DNA of 64,000 nucleotides from positions 1 through 64,000 of the forward strand of contig CAVNZM010000005.1 of assembly GCA_963693365.1 (NCBI GenBank). The letters are read 5' to 3'. Both the position numbers and the translations under genes were made by a program. Source of the DNA: Amoebidium appalachense (taxonomy: Eukaryota > Ichthyosporea). Under the pieces are notes generated by a model that worked only from the letters and a program-made list of their open reading frames with translations, was not told the DNA's origin and searched no databases. This document shows positions 56,071 through 64,000 of this stretch, piece after piece (position 1 is the first letter of the stretch; each line of letters begins with the position of its first letter).

Positions 56071-58942
56071 CACGTACCCATCAGGCATCGCAGTAGGGTC
56101 GTCTTTCCAGCGCCCGAGGGGCCCATGATGGCCGTTACCTGCAAATGCCTCTCGTCAGTGCTGCCGGCCAGGCACAGCCAACCCCCCTGCGTGGTGCTCT
56201 GAATGTGCCTGCATGTGCCCATCCAACACGTGCACTTGTGCTTGTGTGCACCCCCACCGCATGCATGCACCTCCCAGGCGCAAACACTCACAAGCAGAAG
56301 CACCAGCCGTGTTGCAAGATCTAGCCGATACCCATGATCTCCCTACAAGCCTCCTCCCCCCCCCCCCCCCCCCCCCCCTTCATTTCCCTCTATCACGTAC
56401 TTGCCTTTCCCGATGCTCCCCTCAAACAGGCACATACACAAACCAGCCCCCAAAGCAACCAATAACAATTATCCCCCCTGAATGCACCCACCTTTCCAGG
56501 GGCAAACATGCCGGACACATCCTTCAGTAGCAGTGTCTGCTCGATCTTTCCCTTCTGCCCCCTGCAACCACCACCTATCAGCCAACCCTACAGCCCCAGA
56601 GGCCTAGTGCTAAAATCTGCCCTCGTCTACCATCCCTCTCCGTCCCGCTCCCCCTCCCCCCCCCCCTCCCCCCCCTCTGACCCCTCCCCCTCCCCCCTCC
56701 CCTCCCTCTCCCCCTCCCTTTCCCCCTCCATGCCCCTCCTCCGTCCCTCTCGCTCTCCCCTCCTCCTCCCCCTTCCCCTCGCAGTCTCGCTCTCTCTACC
56801 TCCCTCTCTCACCCACTTCCTAGCGCCTCTGCCTTGCCCCCCCAAGCACACATACAAGCCCCATACCAGCCTCCCAGCTACCCCACGCACGACAGATGAT
56901 GAATGCTGCATCCAGTGTTTGTGCCAATACACACCAGATAGAGCGGAGAAACCAACACCATGCAGTCTAGCCCTACCCCGGTTCTTTCTTCCAACAGATC
57001 CCAGCACAGTCCCGCATAGACAACATTTGCTCCCATCACCCCCCATGTTTGGGCGCAGCACACACTTGTCTACGGAACCACCCCAAACCGTGGCCTGCAC
57101 CACCAATAGGCACAGTGTGGCCTATTGCCGTACCATGGCAGGTTAGGGCGCAGGCGTGCAGCCAGGGGTGTGGCCTTGGGCACAGCCACACGCAGAGAGG
57201 AGAAGCTGACGGCCAGAGGATGGGTGGGTGCTGCAAGAGTGGGATGGTCTGGGGGGGGGGAGGTGTTAGGAGGAATGGGTGGGTGGGGGGTAGAAAGGGG
57301 CAGCAGCAATGCCCGTGCATGGATGCACCCTGCCATGTGGCACTGCATGCTGGCTGTGGGGTGTCTCTGTGTGCCGCTGCCATGTAGGGGGAAGACAAAC
57401 CGTTCACCAAAGAAAGAGGGCCGTATAGGGGAGCCTCCGGGGGGGGGGGGGGGGGGGGCACACCTGTTTCGTCCCTTCCATATAAGGCAATGTCGGTGCC
57501 GCATACGGCCACGTTGGCAGGCGGGTCATGTGATAGCCTCACACGGCGAGCCTCAAACACTAGCCATGGGAAAAGGTAACGTTACTCCACATGTACGTGT
57601 GTTGGCCATTGCGCTCATCCCGATGCCCCCTGCAGGCAGGTTGGATGCCCACACGGCACAACAAAGAGCACGTGCAGGCACAGGGGCACACGCACCGTAT
57701 ACACACAGAGCAACATGCCAACAGCAGATAAAAAGAATGGATGCCATAATATCCTGCCTTACCCCTCCCCCCCCCCCCCCCCCTCCATGATATAAGTCAC
57801 CGCCATGCCCGTCATCCAAGAGTGGTGCAGATGTTCTACTTGGAGGTTGAGAGGGTGAGGGGGGGCAGTATTGTGAGGGCAAGGGCATGCATATATGGGC
57901 CAGCATGCATGGGCCCACTTTAACTACGTGATTAATTCATTGGGCCCATTTTAACTACTTGATTAATTCATTGGGCCCACTTTAACTACTTGATTGATTC
58001 ATTGGGCCCACTTTAACTACTTGATTAATTCATTGGGCCCATTGTAACTACTTGATTAATTCATTGGGCCCACAATATGTACCTCTCATTGCCGCGTAGG
58101 TGGCCACCAGGGCCGCCAGCAGCAGGCCAGCCAATAGGATGCCTCCGTACTGCTGCCGCCGGTCAGCATGGCACACCTCAAGGGGCCCACAGGCTGGGAG
58201 GGGAGGGGGGGGGGGGGGGGGGACGGGGGTAGGGGCATCGACCGAGGGAGCGGGGGGGGGGGGGGGGGGGGGGGTGTTAGGGTTTAGGGGATAGAGGATC
58301 ACAGGGTAAGGGGCTTGAGGAGGAAAGAAGAAGGGGGGAGAATGGGGAGAGGGTGGGCTGGTGAGCTAGGCAGTGAGAAAAATAGGTGGCTTGCTGAGAA
58401 GTGGTGGTGCATGTGGGCACTGGTAGGCATGGCCGTGCAGGTGAAGAGGCACGGTAAGGTAATATGGCCATGGGGGGGTAGGTGCATGCCCAAACATGGC
58501 AGGTGCATGCCCAAACATGGCAGGTGCATGCCCAAACATGGCAGGTGCATGCCCAAACATGGCAAGTGCATGCCCAAACATGGCAGGTGCATGCCCAAAC
58601 ATGGCAGGTGCATGCCCAAACATGGCAGGCACATGTCCAAACATGGCAGGTGCATGCCCATATATGGGCATACCTCTGGGCTGCACGGATGCTATTGGGC
58701 AGTAGTGGTTGGGGGGGCAGGCCTGCGCTGGGGCCCTTGGGTCGGGGCAGAAGAAGCCGGCAGGGCAGATCTGAACACTGGCCTGGGGTGGGGACAGGAG
58801 TGAGGGGGGAGACTGGCAGGCGTGGAGTGGGAGAGGAAGGGGGGGGAGGGGGGTGTTTTGTTTGCTGCTGTTTTGTGTGTGTGTGTGTTTGGGGGGGGGC
58901 GCGGGGGGGGGGGGGGGGGGGGGGGGGGGAGAGAGGGGGAGG

Positions 58943-58976
<34 letters not shown>

Positions 58977-60752
58977 AGGATGTGACGGTAGGTGGGGAAG
59001 GCTGGCAACACGTTAAAGGCGAGCAGGGGAAGGGGGGGGAGGGGGGGGGGCACATACCACGTGGCCATCTACGATGTCACACTGAAGGCCTGCAGGGGGG
59101 GTTCAATGGGTCAGTGAGGGGGGCAGGAGGTGAACGGACAGGTGGGCAAGGTAGAGGGGCTGATGGAAAGGTTACTAGGATGCAGCAGGGCAGAAAGAAA
59201 GAGGGGAGGTCTTATTGTGGCAGGCAGGCATGGCTTCAGTGTGCACACAGGATTTGGTGGGGGGGGGGGGGGGGGGGGGAGGGGGGGGGGGGGGGGGGGG
59301 ATTTTTCGGGCAGGCTGGTGCAGGGTGCACACAGGAACTAGGGGGGGGGGGGGGGGGAGCATATCATACCGGGCAGGCATGGAGCAATGTGGCCCAGCCA
59401 GTCCACTCCAGTGGTGGCATTGCCACTTGGGCTGCTGCAGTCACTGGGTGACCAGATGGCGGGGGGCTGGCGGTAGGCGGGGTGGCTCGGTAGCAGGGGG
59501 AGGATGAACGTGCCTGGGGGGGAGGGGGGGGGGGGGGGGAAGAGGGGGTGGGGGGGGGGGGGGGGGTTTGTTAAGAGCACAAGGCAAGAGGTTATTGGGG
59601 TGGGGGCAGGGGGTTGTGAAAGGTTCTCGCTGGAGTGTGCTGAAGGCACGGAATGGATGTCATGTGCAAAACTGCAAAGTGTGTCCTTGGATGCATGTCA
59701 TATTCATTCAGATACGTGTTGTGTGGGTGATCTTCTCACGTGTGTGCGTGTGTGCATGTGAACATGTGTGTGTGCGTGTTCATGTCCACATGTACGTGTG
59801 GGCACGTGCACATGAGACCTACCATCAGCCGCAATGACATGGACACTCTGGGGGCCATTCATCCTCTCGGCCAGTCGGGATGTTGGGTCGCACATCAGCT
59901 GCATGCCCCAGTCGGCACATTAGCCATATAAGGCTATGTTTTAGACTGCTCCGTACAATGTACTCGACTACACATTAGCCATATAAGGCTATGTTCTAGA
60001 CTACTCAATGCAATATCCTCGACCACTCAATAGCCATATAAGGCTATGTTTTAGACTACTCGATACAATATCCTCGACTACTCAATAGCCACATAAGGTA
60101 TTTTCATAACACCACGCACGAGTGCCCACCATGCTGGATCAATGAGGGGTAGAGTTACTAACCCTCATTTATGTTTCACACCCACACACGGCATCCTCCT
60201 GTCCGGCATACCCAACACGCAGCAATGTCCCCGTGCACATGCACATAATGAGAATATACACCCAGACCACCCCCATTTTCTTTCTCCTTTTCGTCTTTCC
60301 GGCCTATTCTGTGCCATGTGTTGCTATTTTGCTCTTCTATAATACTAAGTCATGGGTGCCATGGGTATGGTGACATACCTCGTACACGGATATGTTGTTG
60401 ACCTCTGGGCCTGTGGGCTGGTCGGTGGATGTGGTCACGGTGTAGCCGGGACCCTGCAGTTAGGGGGGATATCACGGTGGGTCACATGCACACAGTGTAG
60501 AGTGGTGGGGTTTTGGATTTGGAGCCAGAGCCACACTGTTCATGGGTGGGGGGATGAAGGGGGGGGGGGGGGGAGGGGGGGGGGGGGGGGGGGGGTTACA
60601 CCTCCGATTAGAGATTGCGGAGGGACGGAAGGCAAAGCTTTGGCCTTGCCCTGTGAGCGGTGCTAAGGAACGGGTGCATTTTTTCCGTTTTTTTTTTTTT
60701 CATAAGAAAAGATTTTATCTCATTGTTTTTTATTTTTGTGTGTGTGTTTGTG

Positions 60753-60812
<60 letters not shown>

Positions 60813-61271
60813 GGCTAAGTACCAGACACATGGGCTGGTTAGGGTTGAGCTGGCACGATGTGGCCACAGCAGAGAGGCACCGCCCCACCGTCTGTGTGCC
60901 TGCACCCGATCCTATCAATATCCTATATGGCATCTCACCCTGTCCACCCTCTTCCTCACTCTTCCCCCCCCCCCCATCCCCCCTGAAGACATCCACTCTG
61001 CACACAGGCACCCATTGCCCTTGCTACTCCTGTCGCCTCCCCGACGTGCTCTGTTGCCCATCTGGCCAGCCACAAGGTGACACCCACCACACACAGACCC
61101 AGGCACACACTCAAGGACTGCCGGTGCACAAATGTGGATATTGGTGCATCCCCCCCCCCCCCCCCCCCACCACCACCACCACTACCACACACACACACAC
61201 ACACGGACGCACACACACACACACACACGGACACACACACACACACACACACATACACACACACACACACA

Positions 61272-61315
<44 letters not shown>

Positions 61316-61454
61316 CACACGCGCGCGCACACACACGCGCACACACACACACATACACACGGACACAAAAACACACACGGGCACACACACACACACACCC
61401 ACGGAGACACACACACACACACACACACAGACGCACACACACACACACACACAC

Positions 61455-61502
<48 letters not shown>

Positions 61503-61830
61503 GCACCCTGCATAATGCCTGGGCTGGTGCATGCCTCGAGGCTGTGGCAGCTGTCAGCCCGCAGCAGACACGGCCATTCGCTCTGTGTGGTTTACGGGGT
61601 AAGGGGGATAGGGAGATAGGGAGATAGGAGGGTAGGGGTTATGTTGGTAACTGCCGCCATTCAAAAGCAAAAAAGACAAGCAAGGCCACTAGGCCTCACA
61701 AAACAATAAGAGTGCATGGGAGAGAAATCGTGGATATGGGCAAAGGCTGGTTTGGTGTCGTACGTCTCCATTTTTGGTCTTTTTTCTGTGATGGGGGGAT
61801 TGGGTTTTTGGCTTTTTTTTTTTTTTTTTT

Positions 61831-61861
<31 letters not shown>

Positions 61862-62844
61862 GGGGTAGCAACGGGAGAGCTGGAGAGGGCTAGAGCAATG
61901 CACTATGAAGGGTGCTATGTATTGAACTCTAGGGAGACAGCATGCGCTGACACTCGTATACGTGCACTAAGACAAATCAAAAACACAAGCACACATTGTG
62001 TGCTCGTAGGGTGTCTGCGCACACAGAAACACACCCACACACACACATGCCTGTGTGCTCACACATCCACGTGCACGCACATCCCTCCCCCCCTCCCTTC
62101 CTCCCCCCTCCCCTCCCCTCTCCCCCCCCCCCCCCCACACACACACACACACACACACACACCATCACTTCGTGCACGGCCATGGGTGCCGTAGGCTCAC
62201 ACACGGCCCAGCCATTTGATTGGCTGACGAGTTGGCCGGCATGTGGTCGGCACTGTTTGCACACACACTGCGATGGAGTCAGGCCGGGGCAGTGGGTGGT
62301 CCTGTGTAGTTTGGGGATTTTTTATTTGTTTGGTTTTTTTGTTTGGAGGAGGGGGGTGGGGGGGAGGGGGGGGTCAGCCTGCTTCATTGATGAATTATTT
62401 GAAAATTGAGGGAGAAGGTTGCGGAAGCCTGAAGGCAGCTTGGTTGGGTGGTAGGGCAACACACAGCAGCACATGTGCTGCACGTGCATGGACTTGAACA
62501 TGTGCTTGCTGGGGAAAGGGGAAGGGGAGGGGGGAGGAGGGGGAAGACACCTAATTCAAATGATCAAAAACATTTGATAATGAAAGGGAAGGGAAGAAAC
62601 AGGGTAGGACATGGGGATATAATTGGAAGGGGACTGAGGAAACGACCTGCAAAAGGGAGTAACACCCCAGCTGAATGGAATGATGGAAACTAGAAGTGGA
62701 ATCAAACAGCGGGTTGATGGTTGGTGTATGTTGGGTTGCTGCAGTGTAATGAGTGTAGGTGGACGAAGCGATGGGACGGACATGGTTTTCTCTTTTTTTT
62801 TTTTTTTTTTTTTGTTTGTTTGTTTGTTTTTTTGTTTGTTTGTT

Positions 62845-62879
<35 letters not shown>

Positions 62880-62949
62880 GTTGTTTGCTTGTTTGCGTGC
62901 TTGTTTGTTTTTTGTTTTTTTTGTTTTGGGGAGGAGGAGGGGGGGCGAA

Positions 62950-62984
<35 letters not shown>

Positions 62985-63453
62985 GCCAGGGCAGTGCAGG
63001 TATTTGTACCCGTTTGCAGCGGCACTGATGCAGGCCTGCAGCTGCGCATAGGCAGCCTCCCCGTTGGTCTGCACGTGACCCATTTAATGGTGAGCCAGTA
63101 ATGGTACCCTAAGGCGGTCATTTTTTTCCATTTTTCCGCTCTTTTTTGTTTTCCTCCGTGGTGGCTGGGGGAGGGGGGGAAGGGGGGTTGCGAACTGACT
63201 GCTAGAGTTAATGTTGTGTGGCTATGCATGCATGTTCAAAGGGAGCAATAGCAGTGTGTTCCCGTGTGTTTAAGCCCTTGGCCATTGGGCAGTGAGGGTG
63301 CAAAAGAAGAGCACCATGTAACCCCCTGTTCCCATTCTTCTGTACAGAGCGGTTTGCGCTATGCAATGAGCCGTGGGGTGCAGCTTGTGACCAGATGGAG
63401 CCCAAGCTACTGCCACTTTCAATTCTTATAGGTTTTCATACCTTCTTGCCTCC

Positions 63454-63486
<33 letters not shown>

Positions 63487-63576
63487 ACAGTCTCCCCTTC
63501 ACACTCCCAACTCTCCCACCCCTGTTCTCACGCTTCACCCCCTTGTACGACCCCACCCCCCTCCCCCCCCTCCCCC

Positions 63577-63607
<31 letters not shown>

Positions 63608-63824
63608 ACACATACACCCTCCCCCGCCGAACACACAACACAACTATCTACATCCTCGAGCCTTCCCGTCTCCTCGACCCTATTCGTTCTCTCCCCCTTG
63701 GTCCCTCTTTTGTTTGCTGCATGGCGTGGACACACACCTTAGCCTGGGGATTGCATCTTTGCAACTGGCCGGAAGCAGTGTGTGCAAACAGCGCGGCAAA
63801 AAGACCTAGTGCCGCCACGTGCAT
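43640..63824 (-). CDS. ABCG: ABCG-type half transporter with cysteine-rich N-terminal ectodomain, about 33 exons
   Basis: The order is signal peptide, Cys-rich extracellular region with a CPAGFFC motif, a membrane helix, ABC ATPase, then an ABC2 membrane domain with six predicted helices. This order matches the plant and algal ABCG24/28-like group, exporters that work as dimers and use ATP to move lipids or other hydrophobic cargo. The assembled exons give about 960 residues. Start at 63824 ([19 protein letters not shown], a classic signal peptide); stop TAA at 43640-43642. All ATPase motifs are present. Two places are unresolved: the phase between exons 2 and 3, and the linker between 49714 and 48665. 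One base is missing in a G run in the exon at 51631. The gene is tail-to-tail with the cyclophilin gene. Confidence 0.92.
43830..44195. repeat. 33-bp minisatellite, about 11 copies, last ABCG intron
   Basis: The unit ATGCAGGTATGCATGTGGTA plus TGTGGCTGTATGG repeats. It begins about 40 nt upstream (sense) of the last exon's acceptor. Confidence 0.93.
44350..44560. repeat. G runs flanking the ABCG exon at 44382-44466
   Basis: G run 44350-44373 begins 9 nt after the sense donor (sense C tract); G-rich blocks at 44487-44512 and 44537-44552 lie upstream of the acceptor. Confidence 0.85.
44930..45250. repeat. G run and GGGT/GTGT repeats, ABCG intron
   Basis: G runs at 44933-44961, then degenerate GGGTGT units to about 45190. 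A hydrophobic frame at 44744-45187 is rejected as coding. Confidence 0.75.
45658..45992. mobile_element. MITE-like element, 35-bp terminal inverted repeats, TA duplication
   Basis: TGGGGTGGATACGGACGTAT plus CCGCCGGTGGCG at 45661 is inverted at 45957-45989 with one mismatch. Both outer ends abut TA (ACTA before, TAGT after). The 330-bp interior is non-coding and AT-rich. The TA duplication is what Tc1/mariner-type transposases leave. It lies in an ABCG intron. Confidence 0.85.
46960..47860. other. ABCG introns around 47358-47431: G runs and GT-rich sequence
   Basis: G runs at 46969-46987 and 47532-47546, and degenerate GT/GTGTGC sequence at 47560-47720. No extra exon could be supported besides 47358-47431. 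Confidence 0.65.
48279..48615. repeat. AG-rich, G-run block in ABCG intron
   Basis: GAGAGGGGG-type purines at 48293-48385, G runs at 48408-48437 and a G run of more than 40 nt at 48570-48612 that ends 7 nt after the sense donor of the 48621-48665 exon. Confidence 0.88.
48680..49480. repeat. (CA), (GT), C-run and G-run clusters in ABCG intron
   Basis: CA-rich units at 48690-48790, GT-rich at 48846-49000, a C run of more than 50 nt at 49221-49281, and T/G runs at 49410-49480. Confidence 0.85.
50390..50845. repeat. C-rich and (CA)n block next to an ABCG donor
   Basis: C tracts and CA units on the + strand up to 50850; in sense orientation (GT)n and then G runs extend directly from the donor of the exon at 50851. 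Confidence 0.8.
50851..56554 (-). CDS. ABCG: ABCG exons for the ATP-binding domain
   Basis: Exons: 56492-56554 ([15 protein letters not shown]), 56078-56138 (Walker [10 protein letters not shown]), 55643-55726 ([10 protein letters not shown]), 54687-54744 (Q-loop [15 protein letters not shown]), 54127-54248, 52099-52151 (signature [14 protein letters not shown]), 51875-52008 (Walker [14 protein letters not shown]-loop VLHQPR), 51631-51731 ([23 protein letters not shown]), 50851-50929 ([12 protein letters not shown]). In 51631-51731, six G at coding-strand 51687-51682 must be seven to read [12 protein letters not shown]. Confidence 0.93.
51435..51630. repeat. C tract and (CA)n next to an ABCG donor
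   Basis: C-rich 51510-51614 then (CA)n 51615-51630; in sense, GTGTGTGT grows straight out of the donor of the exon at 51631, followed by a long G tract. Confidence 0.85.
52152..54126 (-). other. ABCG intron of 2 kb bounded by complementary GT and CA arrays
   Basis: In sense, the intron begins GTACGTGCGTGTGCGTGTG and continues GT/GTGCGT-rich for about 1.2 kb (+ strand 52935-54126 is CA), has about 400 nt of other sequence, then CA-rich sequence (+ strand 52152-52520 is GT) running directly into the acceptor ACACAG before the ABC signature exon. Confidence 0.88.
54310..54668. repeat. G runs in the ABCG intron 5' of exon 54127-54248
   Basis: G runs at 54315-54338 and GGGGGGA-type blocks at 54593-54668. 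Confidence 0.85.
54745..55540. repeat. Composite minisatellite of about 82-84 bp
   Basis: The block GGCGTGCACACAGTGTTTAG, AGGTTGAGGGTGTGCAAACA, GTGTTTAGAAGGTGAGGGTG, TGCAAAGAGTGAGTTAAAAG recurs from about 54956 to 55500, built from shorter GTGAGGGTGTGCA half-units. It fills the intron between the Q-loop exon and the preceding exon. Confidence 0.9.
55957..56072. repeat. (GGCA)n tetranucleotide array beside the Walker A exon donor
   Basis: About 28 copies of GGCA end 6 nt before the Walker A exon; in sense this is (TGCC)n starting right after GTACG. Confidence 0.95.
56340..56830. other. Pyrimidine-rich ABCG introns
   Basis: C run at 56357-56379 and CCCCTCCC-type sequence at 56640-56800 on the + strand (purine-rich in sense). 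No coding signal besides the exon at 56492-56554. Confidence 0.7.
57066..63824 (-). CDS. ABCG: ABCG exons for signal peptide, Cys-rich ectodomain and first membrane helix
   Basis: Exons: 63738-63824, 63010-63068, 62163-62267 (start may be 62252), 61501-61582, 60823-60899, 60379-60453, 59823-59898, 59370-59513, 59058-59089, 58674-58782 ([20 protein letters not shown], then NHYCP), 58083-58193 (helix [17 protein letters not shown]), 57464-57559, and a 29-nt exon 57066-57094. Phases agree except between the second and third exon, where a small exon may be missing. The paired Cys suggest a disulfide-rich fold outside the cytosol. Confidence 0.8.
57930..58080. repeat. 31-bp tandem repeat (TTGGGCCCACTTTAACTACT...), about 5 copies
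   Basis: Units read CATTGGGCCCACTTTAACTA plus CTTGATTAATT. They end at the donor of the exon at 58083. Confidence 0.93.
58200..58280. repeat. G runs upstream of ABCG exon 58083-58193
   Basis: G runs at 58205-58222 and 58251-58274, sense C tracts close to the acceptor. Confidence 0.85.
58487..58668. repeat. 21-bp minisatellite (AGGTGCATGCCCAAACATGGC), about 8.5 copies
   Basis: Nearly perfect 21-bp steps; the last unit fades into the donor region of the CPAGFFC exon at 58674. Confidence 0.95.
58845..59575. repeat. G-tract-dense ABCG introns
   Basis: G runs at 58890-58972, 59029-59050, 59258-59300, 59340-59357 and 59516-59567. They surround the small exons at 59058-59089 and 59370-59513. Confidence 0.88.
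59920..60105. repeat. 55-bp tandem repeat carrying CArG-box words, 3.5 copies
   Basis: Each unit has TAGCCATATAAGGCTATGTT followed by TAGACTACTC and TCCTCGACTA; landmarks at 59921, 59976, 60031 and 60086. CCATATAAGG (three perfect, one CCACATAAGG) is the consensus CArG box bound by SRF/MADS proteins. Confidence 0.9.
60555..60810. repeat. G runs and T runs in ABCG intron
   Basis: G runs at 60558-60595, T runs at 60686-60699 and 60756-60791, then a G run at 60792-60811 that lies about 10 nt after the sense donor of the exon at 60823. Confidence 0.88.
61150..61500. repeat. C run then long (CA)n/(CG) array touching an ABCG donor
   Basis: C run 61151-61169, then CA-rich with ACGC blocks to 61500. 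In sense, (GT)n extends straight from the donor of the exon at 61501. Confidence 0.9.
61815..62160. repeat. T/G runs and C/(CA) tract in ABCG intron
   Basis: T run 61815-61840 and G run 61841-61865; then C-rich 62087-62136 and (CA)n 62137-62160 adjoining the donor of the exon ending at 62163. Confidence 0.88.
62270..62990. repeat. ABCG intron with (TTTG)n, T and G runs
   Basis: T runs with TTTG interruptions at 62792-62925, and G runs at 62952-62981. The 62400-62780 part is ordinary; a missing small exon might lie here but I could not find one. Confidence 0.7.
63445..63610. repeat. C runs and (CA)n in ABCG intron 1
   Basis: C runs at 63456-63486 and 63556-63592, then (CA)n to 63612. Confidence 0.88.
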
Positions 63825-64000
63825 GGTGCCGTCGTTATGAGTGACTGTGTGCTGCTTGTTTGTTTGTTTAGAGGTCCTATGTGCCCATGGTCCTGCCGCA
63901 CCTCTCTTGTGTGTTCTAGATCCTACTGTGTTGCGTGGAAACGAGGAGCCCTCAAGCCGCCACCGCTATGCCGCCCATTCTCACAGCACTTTGTTGCTCC
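63825..64000 (-). promoter_or_regulatory. Upstream sequence of the ABCG gene
   Basis: Only 176 nt upstream of the start codon are in the window. I see no clear TATA or CCAAT word on the minus strand here; (TTTG)n occurs at 63857-63870. Confidence 0.3.

Noticed and set aside
60730-61011. Separate small gene on the minus strand ending in a Lys run
   Set aside because: Its conserved-looking part is the ABCG exon 60823-60899; the rest is homopolymer translation.

Overview
This is an intron-rich nuclear eukaryotic window. Its exons have GT-AG borders and consistent phases. It holds four genes I can model (three recognised, one partly), one LINE-type reverse transcriptase, and a very large load of simple repeats ((CA)n/(GT)n, G/C homopolymers up to about 40 nt, many minisatellites). 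There are no bacterial operon signals. The gene content (a striatin, a PPIL6-like cyclophilin, an ABCG half-transporter with a CPAGFFC-type cysteine-rich ectodomain, a beta-class N-methyltransferase) fits a free-living protist or alga. I cannot name the species from sequence alone.

Layout. 1-1.9 kb: the 3' part of a non-LTR retrotransposon ending in (CA)n and a poly(A) tail. 1.9-8.5 kb: gene-poor, with a 184-185 bp satellite at 5.4-7.3 kb. 8.5-16.4 kb (+): a methyltransferase-like gene, probably with a tiny first exon under a CCAAT/TATA promoter and a 2 kb first intron full of GATATC palindromes. 16.4-20.3 kb: weakly coding or intergenic, including a second diverged copy of that promoter-plus-intron module at 18.2-19.35 kb. 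20.3-35.9 kb (-): a complete striatin gene of 16 exons. 35.9-37.4 kb: a shared head-to-head promoter region. 37.4-42.1 kb (+): a ten-exon cyclophilin. 42.1-43.6 kb: intergenic, with one unsupported small ORF. 43.6-63.8 kb (-): a complete ABCG gene of about 33 exons, from signal peptide to last membrane helix.

How the genes relate. They look like independent housekeeping or cell-biology genes, not a cluster. Striatin is the scaffold and PP2A regulatory subunit of STRIPAK; the cyclophilin resembles PPIL6, a family linked to cilia; the ABCG protein is a membrane exporter half-molecule; the methyltransferase target is unknown.

Most unusual signals. (1) Many introns in the two minus-strand genes carry a long sense-strand C tract within about 5-30 nt of the 5' splice site. 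(2) Two introns begin with (GT)n and end with complementary (CA)n running into the AG, so their ends could pair. (3) A promoter/first-exon/palindrome-rich-intron module occurs twice. (4) There are several non-autonomous inverted-repeat elements, one with a TA target duplication. (5) A cyclophilin exon end with its splice donor is tandemly triplicated. (6) Two reading-frame breaks in otherwise intact genes both fall in G runs where seven G would be expected, most simply read as sequence errors. I saw no CRISPR array, rRNA or tRNA and no recognisable defence system.
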